Assembly: GCF_024362695.1 (NCBI RefSeq) | Contig: NC_065425.1 | Location: forward strand, 6,391,001-6,455,000 | DNA from: Pectinophora gossypiella | Lineage: Eukaryota > Arthropoda > Insecta > Lepidoptera > Gelechiidae | Length of the DNA: 64,000 nucleotides | Direction: 5' to 3' | Shown here: piece after piece, positions 38,801 to 53,800 of the stretch | Layout of the letters: the number at the start of each line of letters is the position of its first letter | How positions within the stretch are numbered: the first letter of the stretch is position 1 | Notes under the pieces: generated by a model | The model's database searches: none | What the model was told of the DNA's origin: nothing | Seen by the model: the letters and a program-made list of their open reading frames with translations, nothing else | Translations under genes and position numbers: made by a program

Positions 38801-41800
38801 AATAATGTTGTAGGTGCGATAGTTTGGCCAGGCCGTAGGGTGTCTCCCTGATGCGGAGCAGTTTTTGAAGATAAAGAAGCATTTACATACACAACATGAC
38901 CTTCCGATTACGCCCCCATACATTGTTTTTGCCCCCGAGACATTTTCTGGAAAAATAAAATTTTGTATGGCGGCCATCTTGTTTTTCCGCCATTTTGTTT
39001 CTTTTTCACCGGCGATTGGATTTGACCAAGATTTAAATAGGTTGTGTGAAATAAGATTTGTTCCAGGTGCGATAGTTTTCCCAGGCCGTAGGGTGCTGCC
39101 CTGATGCGGAGCAGTTTTTGAAGGTCTGGAAATATTTCTATACTCAACATCACATTTTGATCACATCCCTCTTACATCATATTCACCCCCGAGGCATTTT
39201 CGAGTAAAACGAAAATTTTGTATGGCGGCCATCTTGATTTTCCGCCATTTTGATTTTTTTTCACCGGCGATAAAATTTGACCAAGGTTTAATTACGTTGT
39301 GCGAAAAAAAAATTGTTCCAGATGTGATAGTTTCGCCAGGCCGTAGGGTGTCTCCCTGATGCGGAGCAGCTATCGGAAACCCAGACATATTTTCATACTC
39401 GACATGACGGTCCGATCATATTCCTATACATCATTTTCACCCTAGAGGCATTTTCAGGAAAAACGAAAATTTTGTATGGCGGCCATCTTGTTTTTCCGCC
39501 ATTTTGGTTTTTTTTCACCAGGGATTGGATTTGACCAAGATTTAAATATGTTTCGCGAAAGAAAAATTGCTCCAGGTTTTATAGTTTTGCCAGGCCGTAG
39601 GGTGTCTCCCTGATGCGGAGCAGTTTTCCAAGATCTGGAAGTTTTCCCATACTCACCGGGAGTTCCCGATCACACCCCCCATACATCATTTTTACCTCCG
39701 AGACATTTTCTGGGAAAACAATTTTTTGTATGGCGGCCATCTTGTTTTTCCGCCATTTTGTTTTTTTTTCACCCACAATAGAATTTGACCAAGATTTAAA
39801 TAGGTATCGTGAAAAAATAATCGTTCCAGGTGCGATAGTTCCGCCAGGCCGTAGGGTCTCTCCCTGATGCGGAGCAGTTTTCCAAGATGACGTTCCGATC
39901 ACACTCCAATGCATCATTTTTACCTCTGAGACATTTTCAGGAAAAACAAAAATAAGTATGGCGGCCATCTTGTTTTTCGGCCATTTTGTTTTTTTTTCAC
40001 TGGCGATAAAATTTGACCAAGACTTTAATAGGCTTCGTGAAAATAAAAAAGTTCCAGGTGCGATAGTTTCGCCAGGCTGTAGGGTGTCTCCCTGATGCGG
40101 AGCAGTTCTCGAAAACCTGGAAGTATACCCGTACTCAACATGACATTCCGATCACATCTCTGTACATAATTTTTACCTTCGATTCATTTCCGGGAAAAAC
40201 GAAAATTTTGTATGGCGGCCATCTTGTTTTCCGCCATTTTGTTTTTTTTTCACCGGCGATTGTATTTGACCAAAATTTAAATAGGTTTCGTGAAAAAAGA
40301 ATTGTTCCAGGTTTTATAGTTTTGCCAGGCCGTAGGGTGTCTCCCTGATGCGGAGCAATTTTCAAGATCGAGCAAAATCGAAATACTCAACATGACGATC
40401 CGATCACATCCTTATACATATTTTTTACCTGCGAGGCATTTTCGGGAAAAACGAAAATTTTGTATGGCGGCCATCTTGTTTTTCCGCCATTTTGATTTTT
40501 TTTCACCGGCGATTGGATTCGACCAAGATTTAAATATATAATGCGAAAAAAAAATTGCTCCAGGTTTTATAGTTTTGCCAGGCTGTAGGGTGCCGCCCTG
40601 ATGCGGAGCAGTTTTCAAAGATCGAGAAGTATTTCCATACTCAACAATACGTTCCGATTACACCCCCATTCACAAGTTTTACCCCCGAGACATTTTATGA
40701 AAAAACAAAAGTTTGTATGGCGGCCATCTTGTTTTTCCGCCATTTTGATTTTATTTCACTCACGATAGAATTTGACCAAGATTTAAATAGGTTTTGTGAA
40801 AAAAGTATTGTTCTAGGTGCGATAGTTTTGCCAGGCCGTAGGGTGTCTCCCTGATGCGGAGCAGTTATCGAAAACCAAGAAGTATTTTCAAACTCAACAT
40901 GACGTTCCGATCACATTCCTATACATCATTTTTACGCCCGAGGCATTTTCGGGAAAAACGAAAATTTTGTATGGCGGCCATCTTGTTTTTCCGCCATTTT
41001 GGTTTTTTTTCACCAGGGATTGGATTTGACCAAGATTTAAATATGTTTCGCGAAAGAAAAATTGCTCCAGGTTTTATAGTTTTGCCAGGCCGTAGGGTGT
41101 CTCCCTGATGCGGAGCAGTTTTCCAAGATTGAGAACATTTTCCGTACTCGACAAGACATTCCGATCACATTCCCATACACAGTTTTTACCCCCGTGACAT
41201 TTTCTGGAAAAACAAAATTTTGTATGGCGGCCATCTTGTTTTTCCGCCATTTTGTTTTTTTTTCACCGTCAATTGGATTTGACCAAGATTTAAATAGGTT
41301 TTGCGAAAAAAAAATTGATCCAGGTATAATAGTTGCGCCAGGCCGTAGGGTGTCTCCCTGATGCGGAGCAGTTTTCCAAGATCTGGAAGTTTTCCCATAC
41401 TCACCGGAAGGTCCCGATCACACCCCCCATACATCATTTTCACCCCCCGACACTCCTTCTGGGAGAACAACCCTGTCAGTGAGTCAGTGAGTCAGTCAGT
41501 CAGTACATGGGTTTGTAGCTATATATATTATAATAACTAGATGTCGCGTGGTTCGCTCGCAGCAAGCTGCTCGCGTGTCTTGTTTTCCCGCCATTTTTTT
41601 ACCGCGATAAAATTTGACCAAGACTTGAATAGGTCTCGTGAAATCAAAAAAGTTCTAGGTGCTATAGTTTCGCCAGGCCGTAGGGTGTCTGCCTGATGCG
41701 GAGCAGTTTTCGAAAACCTTGAAGTATACTCGTACTCTACATGACGTTCCGATCAAAACCTTTATACATAATTTTTTTTTTTATTTTTTGTATGGCGGCC

Positions 41801-44800
41801 ATCTTGATTTTCGGCCATTTTGTTTTTTTTTGACCAGCGATAAAATTTGACAAAGATTTAAATAGGTATCGTGAAAACAAAAATGTTCTAGGTGCGATAG
41901 TTTTCCCAGGCCGTAGGGTGCCGCCCTGATGCGGAGCAGTTTTTGAAGGTCGGGAAGTATTTCCATACTCAATATGACATTTTGATCTCATCCCTCTTAC
42001 ATCATATTCACCCCGAGGCATTTTCGAGAAAAACGAAAATTTTGTATGGCGGCCATCTTGTTTTTCCGCCATTTTGTTTTTTTTTCACCGGTGATAAAAT
42101 TTGACCAAGATTTAAATAGGTTTCGTGAAAACAAAAAAGTTCCAGGTGCGATAGTTTTGCCTGGCCGTAGAGTGTTTCCCTGATGCGGAGCAGCTATCGA
42201 AAACGCAGACATATTTTCATACTCGACATGACGTTCCGATCACATTCCTATACATCATTTTCACCCCCGAGGCATTTTAATGAAAAACGAAAAATTTGTA
42301 TGGCAGCCATCTTTTTTTTCCGCCATTTTGATTTTTTTTCACCGGCGATTGAATTTGACCAAGGTTTAAATATGTCTCGTGAAAACCAAAAAGTTCTAGG
42401 TGCTATAGTTTTGCAAGGCCGTAGGTTGTCTCCCTGATGCGGAGCAGATTTGAAGAAAGAGAAGTATCTCCACACTCAGCAAGACATTTCAATTACACCC
42501 CCATACACAGTTTTTACTCCCGATGCATTTTCTGAAAAAACAAAATTTTGTATGGCGGCCATCTTGTTTTTCCGCCATTTTGATTTTTTTTCACCGGCCA
42601 TAGGATTTGACCAAGAATTAAATAGGTTTTGTGAAAAAAGAATCGTTCCAGGTGCGATAGTTTCGCCAGACTGTAGGGTGTCTCCCTGATGCGGAGCAGT
42701 TTTCCAAGATCTGGAAGTTTTCCCATACTCACCGGGAGGTCCCGATCACACCCCCCATACATCATTTTGACCCCCCGACGCTCCTTCTGGGAGAACAACC
42801 CTGTCAGTGAGTCAGTGAGTCAGTCAGTCAGTCAGTGGGTTTGCAGCTATATATAATATAACTAGATGTCGCTTGGTTCGCTCGCAGCAAGCTGCTCGCG
42901 TGTCTTGATTTCCCGCCATTTTTTTACCGCGATAGAATTTGACCAAGACTTAAATAGGTCTTGTGAAATCAAAAAAGTTCTAGGTGCTATAGTTTTGCCA
43001 GGCCGTAGGGTGTCTCCCTGATGCGGAGCAGTTTTCCAAGATGACGTTCCCATAACACCCCTATACATCGTTTTTACACCCGAGACATTTTCTGTAAAAA
43101 CAAAAATTTGTATGGCGGCCATCTTGTTTTTCGGCCATTTTGATTTTTTTTTACCGGCGATAAAATTTGACCAAGATTTTATTAGGTTTGGTGAAAAAAG
43201 AATCGTTTCAGGTGCGATAGTTTTCCCAGGCCGTAGGGTGCCGCCTTGATGAGGAGCAGTTTTTGAAGGTCGGGAAGTATTTCCATACTCAATATGACAT
43301 TTTGATCTCATCCCTCTTACATCACATTCACCCCGAGGCATTTTCGAGAAAAACGAAAATTTTGTATGGCGGCCATCTTGTTTTTCCGCCATTTAGATTT
43401 TTTTTCACTGCCAATTGAATTTGACCAAGGTTTAAATATGTCTTGTGAAAACCAAAAAGTTCTAGGTGCTATAGTTTTGCCAGGCCGTAGGGTGTCTCCC
43501 TGATGCGGAGCAGTTTTCGAAGATCTAGCAGTATTTCCATACTCAACAAGACGTTCCGATTACACCTCCGTACACAGTTTTTACCCCCAAAACATTTTCT
43601 TGAAAAACAAAAATTTGTATGGCGGCCATCTTGTTTTTCCGCCATTTTGTTCTTTTTTCACCGGCGATTGGATTTGACCAAGATTTAAATAGGTTTTGCG
43701 AAAAAATAATCATTCCAGGTGCGATAGTTTCGCCAGGCCGTAGGGTGTCTCCCTGATGCGGAGCAGTTTTCCAAAATCTGGAAGTTTTCCCATACTCACC
43801 GGAAAATTTTGATCACATCCCCCATACACCATTTTCACCCCCCGACACTCCTTCTGGGAGAACAACCCTGTCAGTGAGTCAGTGAGTCAGTGAGTCAGTC
43901 AGTACATGGGTTTGTAGCTATATATAATATAACTTGTTTTTCGGCCATTTTGATTTTTTTTTACCGGCGATAAAATTTGACCAAGATTTTATTAGGTTTG
44001 GTGAAAAAAGAATCGTTTCAGGTGCGATAGTTTTCCCAGGCCGTAGGGTGCCGCCTTGATGAGGAGCAGTTTTTGAAGGTCGGGAAGTATTTCCATACTC
44101 AATATGACATTTTGATCTCATCCCTCTTACATCACATTCACCCCGAGGCATTTTCGAGAAAAACGAAAATTTTGTATGGCGGCCATCTTGTTTTTCCGCC
44201 ATTTAGATTTTTTTTCACTGCCAATTGAATTTGACCAAGGTTTAAATATGTCTTGTGAAAACCAAAAAGTTCTAGGTGCTATAGTTTTGCCAGGCCGTAG
44301 GGTGTCTCCCTGATGCGGAGCAGTTTTCTAAGATCTAGCAGTATTTCCATACTCAACAAGACGTTCCGATTACACCTCCGTACACAGTTTTTACCCCCAA
44401 AACATTTTCTTGAAAAACAAAAATTTGTATGGCGGCCATCTTGTTTTTCCGCCATTTTGTTCTTTTTTCACCGGCGATTGGATTTGACCAAGATTTAAAT
44501 AGGTTTTGCGAAAAAATAATCATTCCAGGTGCGATAGTTTCGCCAGGCCGTAGGGTGTCTCCCTGATGCGGAGCAGTTTTCCAAAATCTGGAAGTTTTCC
44601 CATACTCACCGGAAAATTTTGATCACATCCCCCATACACCATTTTCACCCCCCGACACTCCTTCTGGGAGAACAACCCTGTCAGTGAGTCAGTGAGTCAG
44701 TGAGTCAGTCAGTACATGGGTTTGTAGCTATATATAATATAACTAGATGTCGCGTGGTTCGCTCGCAGCAAGCTGCTCGCGGGTCTTGTTTTCCCGCTAT

Positions 44801-47800
44801 TTTTTTACCGCGATAGAATTTGACCAAGACTTGAATAAGTCTCGTGAAATCAAAAAAGTTCTAGGTGCTATAGTTTTGCCAGGCCGTAGGGTGTCTCCCT
44901 GATGCGGAGCAGTTTCTGAAGATCAAGAAGTATTTACATACTCACCAAGACGTTCCGATTACACCCCCATACACAGTTTTTACCCCCGAGACATTTTCTG
45001 AAAAAAAAAACAAAATTTTGTATGGCGGCCATCTTGTTTTTCGGCCATTTTGTTTTTTTTTTACCGCGATAGAATTTGACCAAGACTTGAATAGGTCTCG
45101 TGAAATCAAAAAAGTTCTAGGTGCTATAGTTTTGCCAGGCCGTAGGGTGACCCCTGATGCGGAGCAGTTTTCCAAGATGACGTTCCGATCACACCCCAAT
45201 ACATCATTTTTACCTTTGAGACATTTTCTGGAAAAACAAAAATTTGTATGGCGGCCATCTTGTTTTTCGGCCATTTTGTTTTTTTTTTCACCGAGAATAA
45301 AATTTGACCAAGAATTAAATAGGTTTCGCGAAAACAAAAAAGGTCCAGATGCGATAGTTTCGCCAGGCCGTAGGGTGACCCCTGATGCGGAGCAGTTTTC
45401 CAAGATGACGTTCCGATCACACCCCAATACATAATTTTTACCTCTGAGACATTTTCTGGAAAAACAAAAATTTGTATGGCGGCCATCTTGTTTTTCGGCC
45501 ATTTTGTTTTTTTTTCACTGGCGATAAAATTTGACCAAGACTTTAATAGGCTTCGTGAAAACAAAAAAGTTCCAGGTGCGATAGTTTCGCCAGGCTGTAG
45601 GGTGTCTCCCTGATGCGGAGCAGCTTTCGAAGTACGAAAAGTATTTCCATACTCAACATGATGTTTCGATCACATTCCTCATACATCATTTTTACCCCCG
45701 AGGCATTTTCGGGAAAAACGAAAAATTTGTACGGCGGCCATCTTGATTTTTCGCCATTTTGATTTTTTTTTACCGGCAATTAAATTTGACCAAGAATTAA
45801 ATAGGTTTCGTGAAAACAAAATAGGTCAGGATGCGATAGTTTCGCCAGGCCGTAGGGTGTCTCCTTGATGCGGAGCAGCTATCGGAAACCCAGACGTATT
45901 TTTATGCTCGACATGACGTTCCGATCACATTCCTATACATCACTTTTATCCCCAAGGCATTTTCAGGAAAAACGAAAAATTGGTATGGCGGCCATCTTGT
46001 TTTTCCGCCATTTTGATTTTTTTAACGGCGATAAAATTTGACCAAGATTTAAATACATTGTGCGAAAAAAAAATTGATCCAGATGTGATAGTTTTGCCAG
46101 GCCGTAGGGTGTCTCCCTGATGCGGAGCAGGTATTCAAGATCGAGAAAAATTTCCATACTCAACAAGACGTTCCGATTACACCCCAATACATTGTTTTTA
46201 CCTCTGAGACATTTTTTGGAAAAACAAAAATTTGTATGGCGGCCATCTTGTTTTTCCGCCATTTTGATTTTTTTTCACCGACAATAGAATTTGACCATGA
46301 TTTAAATAGGTTTTGCGAAAAAAGAATCGATCCAGGTATAATAGTTGCGCCAGACTGTAGGGCGTCTCCCTGATGCGGAGCAGTTTTCCAAGATTTGGGA
46401 TTTTTCCCATACTCACCGGGAGGTCCCGATCACACCCCCCATACATCATTTTGACCCCCCGACGCTCCTTCTGGGAGAACAATTATGTCAGTGAGTCAGT
46501 CAGTCAGTCAGTCAGTGCCTGATGCGGAGCAGCTTTCGAAGATCGAAAAGTATTTCCATACTCAACATGATGTTTCGATCATATTCCTCATACATCATTT
46601 TTACCCCCGAGGCATTTTCGGGAAAAACGAAAATTTCGTATGGCGGCCATCTTGTTTTTCCGCCATTTTGGTTTTTTTTCACCGGGGATTGAATTTGACC
46701 AAGATTTAAATAGGTTTCGTGAAAAAAATATTGCTCTAGGTTTTATAGTTTTGCCAGGCCGTAGGGTGTCTCCCTGATGCGGAGCAGTTTTTCAAGATCG
46801 AGCAGTACTGAAATACTCAACATGACGATCCGATCACATCCCTATACATCATTTTTACCCTCGAGGCATTTTCAGGAAAAACGAAAATTTTGTATGGCGG
46901 CCATCTTGTTTTTCCGCCATTTTGGTTTTTTTTCACCAGGGATTGGATTTGACCAAGATTTAAATATGTTTCGCGAAAGAAAAATTGCTCCAGGTTTTAT
47001 AGTTTTGCCAGGCCGTAGGGTGTCTCCCTGATGCGGAGCAGATTTTGAAGATAGAGAAGTGTTTTCATACTCCACAAGACGTTCCGATTACATCTCCATA
47101 CACAGTTTTTACTCCCGATGCATTTTCTGAAAAAACAAAATTTTGTATGGCGGCCATCTTGTTTTTCCGCCATTTTGTTTTTTTTTCACCGGTGATTGAA
47201 TTTGACCAAGATTTAAATACGTTGTGCGAAAAAATCATTGTTCCAGGTGCGATAGGTTAGCCAGGCCGTAGGGTGTCTCCCTGATGCGGAGCAGTTTTCC
47301 AAGATCTGGAAGTTTTCCCATACTCACCGGAAGGTCCCGATCACTTTTCTCATACATTATTTTTACCCCCCGACGCTCCTTCTGGGAGAACAATTATGTC
47401 AGTGAGTCAGTGAGTCAATGGGTTTGTAGCTATATATAATATAACTAGATGTCGCGTGGTTCGCTCGCAGCAAGCTGCTCGCGTGTCTTGTTTTCCCGCC
47501 ATTTTTTTACCGCGATAGAATTTGACCAAGACTAAAATATGTCTCGTGAAATCAAAAAAGTTCTAGGTGCTATAGTTTTGCCAGGCCGTAGGGTGTCTCC
47601 CTGATGCGGAGCAGTTTTTCAAGATGACGTTCCGATCACACACCAATACATAATTTTTAGCTCTGAGACATTTTCTGGAAAAACAAAAATTTGTATGGCG
47701 GCCATCTTGTTTTTCGGCCATTTTGTTTTTTTTTCACTGGCGATAAAATTTGACCAAGACTTTAATAGGCTCCGTGAAAACAAAAAAGTTCCATGTGCGA

Positions 47801-50800
47801 TAGTTTCGCCAGGCTGTAGGGTGTCTCCCTGATGCGGAGCAGCTTTCGAAGATCGAAAAGTATTTCCATACTCAACATGATGTTTCGATCACATTCCTCA
47901 TACATCATTGTTACCCCCGAGGCATTTTCGGGAAAAACGAAAATTTTGTATGGCGGCCATCTTGTTTTTCCGCCATTTTGTTTTTATTCAGCAGGGATTG
48001 GATTTGACCAAGATTTAAATATGTTTCGCGAAAGAAAAATTGCTCCAGGTTTTATAGTTTTGCCAGGCCGTAGGGTGTCTGCCTGATGCGGAGCAGTTTT
48101 TCAAGATCGAGAAGTATTTCCATACTCACCAAGACGTTCCGATTACAACCCCATACACAGTTTTTACCAACGAAACATTTTCTGGAAAAACGAAATTTTG
48201 TATGGCGGCCATCTTGTTTTTCCGCCATTTTGATTTTTTTTCACCGGCATTAAAATTTGACCAAGATTTAAATAGGTTTTGCGAAAAAAAAATTGATCCA
48301 GGTATAATAGTTGCGCCAGGCTGTAGGGTGTCTCCCTGATGCGGAGCAGCTTTCGAAGATCGAAAAGTATTTCCATACTCAACATGATGTTTTGATCACA
48401 TTCCTCATACATAATTTTTCCCACCGAGACATTTTCTGAAAAAACAAAATTTTGTATGGCGGCCATCTTGTTTTTCCGCCATTTTGATTTTTTTTCACTC
48501 ACGATTGAATTTGACCAAGATTTAAATAGGTTCTATGAAAAAATAATCGTTCCAGGTGCGATAGTTTCGCCAGGCCGTAGGGTGTCTCCCTGATGCGGAG
48601 CAGTTTCTGAAGATCAAGAAATATTTCCATACTCAACAAAACCTTCCGATTACGTCCCCATACATTTTTTTTACCCCCGAGACATTTTCTGGAAAAATAT
48701 TTTTTTGTATGGCGGCCATCTTGTTTTTCCGCCATTTTGATTTTTTTTCACCCACGATAGAATTTGACCAAGATTTAAATAGGTTTTGCGAAAAAATAAT
48801 TGATCTAGGTATAATAGTTGAGCCAGACTGTAGGGTGTCTCCCTGATGCGGAGCAGTTTTCCAAGATCTGGAAGTTTTCCCATACTCACCGGGAGGTCCC
48901 GATCACACCCCCCATACATCATTTTCACCCCCCGACGCTCCTTCTGGGAGAACAACCCTGTCAGTCAGTGAGTCAGTCAGTCAGTCAGTCAATGGGTTTG
49001 TAGCTTTATATAATATAACTAGATAACTAGATGTCGCGTGGTTCGCTCGCAGCAAGCTGCTCGCGTGTCTTGTTTTCCCGCCATTTTTTTACCGCGATAG
49101 AATTTGACCAAGACTTGAATAGGTCTCGTGAAATCAAAAAAGTTCTAGGTGCTATAGTTTTGCCAGGCCGTAGGGTGCTATAGTTTTGCCAGGCCGTAGG
49201 GTGTCTCCCTGATGTGGAGCAGTTTTCCAAGATGACGTTTCGATCACACCCCTATACATAATTTTTACACCCGAGACATTTTCTGGAAAAACAAAAATTT
49301 ATATGGCGGCCATCTTGTTTTTCGGCCATTTTGTTTTTTTTTCCACCGGCGATAAAATTTGACCAAGATTTAAATAGGTTTCGTGAAAACAAAAAAGTTC
49401 CAGGTGCGATAATTTCGCCAAGCCGTAGGGCGTCTCCCTGATGCGGAGCAGTTTTCCAAGATGACGTTCCGATCACACCCCTATACATATTTTTTACACC
49501 CGAGACATTTTCTGGAAAAACAAAAATTTGTGTGGCGGCCATCTTGTTTTTCGGCCATTTTGTTTTTTTTTCACTGGCGATAAAATTTGACCAAGACTTT
49601 AATAAGCTTCGTGAAAACAAAAAAGTTCCAGGTGCGATAGTTTCGCCAGGCTGTAGGGTGTCTCCCTGATGCGGAGCAGCTTTCGAAGATCGAAAAGTAT
49701 TTCCATACTCAACATGATGTTTCGATCACATTCCTCATGCATCATTTTTACCCCCGAGGCATTTTCGGAAAAAACGAAAATTTTGTATGGCGGCCATCTT
49801 GTTTTTCCGCCATTTTGGTTTTTTTTCAGCAGGGATTGGATTTGACCAAGATTTAAATATGTTTCGCGAAAGAAAAATTGCTCCAGGTTTTATAGTTTTG
49901 CCAGGCCGTAGGGTGTCTCCCTGATGCGGAGCAGTTTTTCAAGATCGAGCAGTATTGAAATACTCAACATGACGATCCGATCACATCCCTATACATCATT
50001 TTTACCCCCGAGGCATTTTCTGGAAAAACGAAAATTTTGTATGGCGGCCATCTTGTTTTTCCGCCATTTTGGTTTTTTGTCACCGGGGATTGGATTTGAC
50101 CAAGGTTTAAATAGGTATCGTGAAAACAGAAAAGTTGCAGGTGCGATAGTTTCGCCAGGCCGTAGGGTGTCTCCCTGATGCGGAGCAGGTTTTCAAGATC
50201 GAGCAGTATTTCCATACTCAACTTGAGGTTTTGATCACACCTCCCATACACATTTTTTACCCCTGAGGCTTTTTTCTGGAAAAACAAATTTTTGTATGGC
50301 GGCCATCTTGTTTTTCCGACATTTTGTTTTTTTTTTACCGGCGATAAAATTTGACCAAGATTTGAATAGGTTTTGTGAAAAAAGAATCGTTCCAGGTGTG
50401 ATAGTTTTGCCAGGCCATAGGGTCTCTCCCTGATGCGGAGCAGATTTCAAAGATCGAGAAGTACTTCCATACTCAACATGACATTCCGATTACACCCAAA
50501 TACATTGTTTTTACCTAAGAGACATTTTCTGGAAAAACTAAATTTTGTATGGCGGCCATCTTGTTTTTCCGCCATTTTGATTTTTTTTTACTGGCCATAG
50601 GATTTGACTAAGAATTAAATAGGTATTGTGAAAAAAGAATCGATCCAGGTGCGATAGTTTTGCCAGGCCGTAGGGTGTCTCCCTGATGCGGAGCAGTTTT
50701 CCAGGATCTGGAAGTTTTCCCATACTCACCGGGAGGTCCCGATCACTTTTCTCATACATTATTTTTACCCCCCGACGCTCCTTCTGGGAGAACAATTATG

Positions 50801-53800
50801 TCAGTGAGTCAGTCAGTACATGGGTTTGTAGCTATATATAATATAATAATAACTAGATGTCGCGTGGTTCGCTCGCAGCAAGCTGCTCGCGTGTCTTGTT
50901 TTCCCGCTATTTTTTTACCGCGATAGAATTTGACCAAGACTAAAATAGATCTCGTGAAATCAAAAAAGTTCTAGGTGCTATAGTTTTGCCAGGCCGTAGG
51001 GTGTCTCCCTGATGCGAAGCAGTTTTCCAAGATGACGTTCCGATCACACCCCAATACATCATTTTTACCTCTGAGACATTTTCTGGAAAAAGAAAAATTT
51101 GTATGGCGGCCATCTTGTTTTTCGGCCATTTTGTTTTTTTTTCACCGGCGATAAAATTTGACCAAGACTTTAACCCAGATTCCCCTACTGGCCTTTTAAA
51201 CGCCCGCCAATACTTATCAAATCTACCCTCGATTATTTGTAGAATTAATGTTTTCTACACTAGTTATCTCTGCGTTATTCTCCTTAGTGTTAATTAAACT
51301 TCATGACAGTAACTTGTTTATGCTATTTGTGTGCCTATTTTCAATTAATTTTGCGGTTTTAAGTGACAGTTAATAAAATATTTCGAAATATGGCTTCTAA
51401 GAGGTAAGTTTTTATTAGTTTTTCGAGATATTATTGTTTATTACTTATAGCTTTATTGAGACGTAAGTACATATTAGTCAAGAAATGGAAAATAAAGTAT
51501 CTTACAAGAGTTTTTTATATCAATTTTGATCTTGAAAGTTTATGGTTGTTTAAACGCCCAGTAGGAGAATCAACGTCTGTTATGTTTTCCAGGCCGCGCT
51601 ATATGAAACCGTTGAGATTGATTGAAATTATCGAAGAGCTGGAGTGTATTGACGATAACGATCAATTGCCAAGTGGCGTAGCTATTTTACCACCTGAAAA
51701 TGCGAACGCTGATATAACTGATGAGGATTCTGGAGGCGAAGAAGTTGTAACTTGGCATAATCTTCTAGGTAAGCTAGTAAGCGAAATAGTTATACATTTG
51801 TTCATAATACATTTATTACCATTACACAGTTATTTATTAGTTTTTATATATTGATTCAAATTGTTAGGTTTTTCAGGTTCTCAGCTGAAAGCTCAAGCAG
51901 ACCTGATCTATTCAGACGACGAATTTTTTGACATTGAACATGAATTGCCTTTGTCTACGATAGCCTAAAGAAGATGTACAGGCATTGTATCTATTGATGA
52001 AGCTGCGGATCCCCCAGAACAGATTATATCAGATGTCACTGCACCTACCGAATGTGATACACCTCTTATAGCCGTGACAGTGCCACGTAATCAAAAATAT
52101 CAGTGAAGGAACCGTCACAATGCACATAGATTCCCAGAGGGGCAAAAAATCGAGATTGAGCTGACCAAAATATAGGACCAGCATCAGGGGGGAAAATGGT
52201 ATTTTCCATTGATGTGTCATTGCCTCGACATGGCTGTTCACAATGCTTGGCAGTTGTACAAGGCTGATAGTGGCGAATATTATCATCTGACTTATCGCAG
52301 GGCGGTAGCAAGAAGCTTACTGGAGAACTCTGGAGACGTATCAAAAAACGGAAAAGCGTGGTCCACGTCCAACGTCAAGAAACTATCGTGAAACGTCCCG
52401 TTATGACAGAATGGAGCATCTGGTGGAATATAAAGAAATTCAGCTGAGGTGTGCTGTATGCAAGAAAAAAACTAATTATTTTTGTAAAAAATGTACTGTT
52501 TCTCTGCACCCCAAAGCATGTTTTCTTACATATCACACTGCCGAATAGTAGAAATATTATCATATTACAGTTAAAATGTTTATGTTGCAAATAAAAGTGC
52601 CCAAGAAAACTTAAATTGTATTTTAATACAGCTATATTTCCTTGTGTATGTTAGTAGTGGATATTCCTACTGGGCGTTTAAACGGCCATGATTTTCCCGC
52701 TTTCCCAGAAGAGATAGATTTTATTCACTATTTTTCCGAAGACTTTGGCACCACAATAAAACACATATTGAAAAATTACGAAATCCGGAGACCATAAATA
52801 GTTTCAGGAGTAACTGGGTTAATAGGCTTCGTGAAAACAAAAAAGTTCCATGTGCGATAGTTTCGCCAGGCTGTAGGGTGTCTCCCTGATGCGGAGCAGC
52901 TTTCGAAGATAGAAAAGTATTTCCATACTCAACATGATGTTTCGATCACATTCCTCATACATCATTTTTACCCCCGAGGCATTTTCGGGAAAAACGAAAA
53001 TTTTGTATGGCGGCCATCTTGTTTTTCCGCCATTTTGGTTTTTTTTCAGCAGGGATTGGATTTGACCAAGATTTAAATATGTTTCGCGAAAGAAAAATTG
53101 CTCCAGGTTTTATAGTTTTGCCAGGCCGTAGGGTGTCTCCCTGATGCGGAGCAGTTTTTCAAGATCTAACAGTTTTTCCATACTCAGCTTGACGTTTCGA
53201 TCACACCTCTCATACATCATTTTTACCTCCGAGACATTTTCTGGAAAAACGAAATTTTGTATGGCGGCCATCTTTTTTTTCCGCCATTTTGATTTTTTTT
53301 CACCGACAATACAATTTGACCAAGATTTAAATAGGTTTTGTGAAAAAAGAATCTTTCTAGGTGCGATAGTTTTGCCAGGCCGTAGGGTGTCTACCTGATG
53401 CGGAGCAGTTTTCCAAGATCTGGAAGTTTTCCCATACTCACCGAGAGGTCCCGATCACACCCCCCATACATCATTTTCACCCCCCGACGCTCCTTCTGGG
53501 AGAACAATTATGTCAGTGAGTGAGTGAGTGAGTGAGTCAGTCAGTGGGTTTGCAGCTATATATAATATAACTAGATGTCGCGTGGTTCGCTCGCAGCAAG
53601 CTGCTCGCGTGTCTTGTTTTCCCGCCATTTTTTTTACCGAGATAGAATTTGACCAAGACTAAAATAGGTCTCCTGAAATCAAAAAAGTTCTAGGTGCTAT
53701 AGTTTTGCCAGGCCGTAGAGTGTCTCCCTGATGCGGAGCAGTTTTCCAAGATGACGTTCCGATCACACCCCAATACATCATTTTTACCTCGTGAGACATT

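Noticed and set aside
38597..50795. Recurrent 60-190-codon frames on both strands as a tandem gene family
   Set aside because: They are the same repeat read in frames left open by the ~255-bp period; no splice context, domain or stable start, and many are broken.
51400..52550. Functional domesticated piggyBac gene
   Set aside because: The catalytic middle is deleted and the frames shift; both TTAA ends remain, so it is a dead element.
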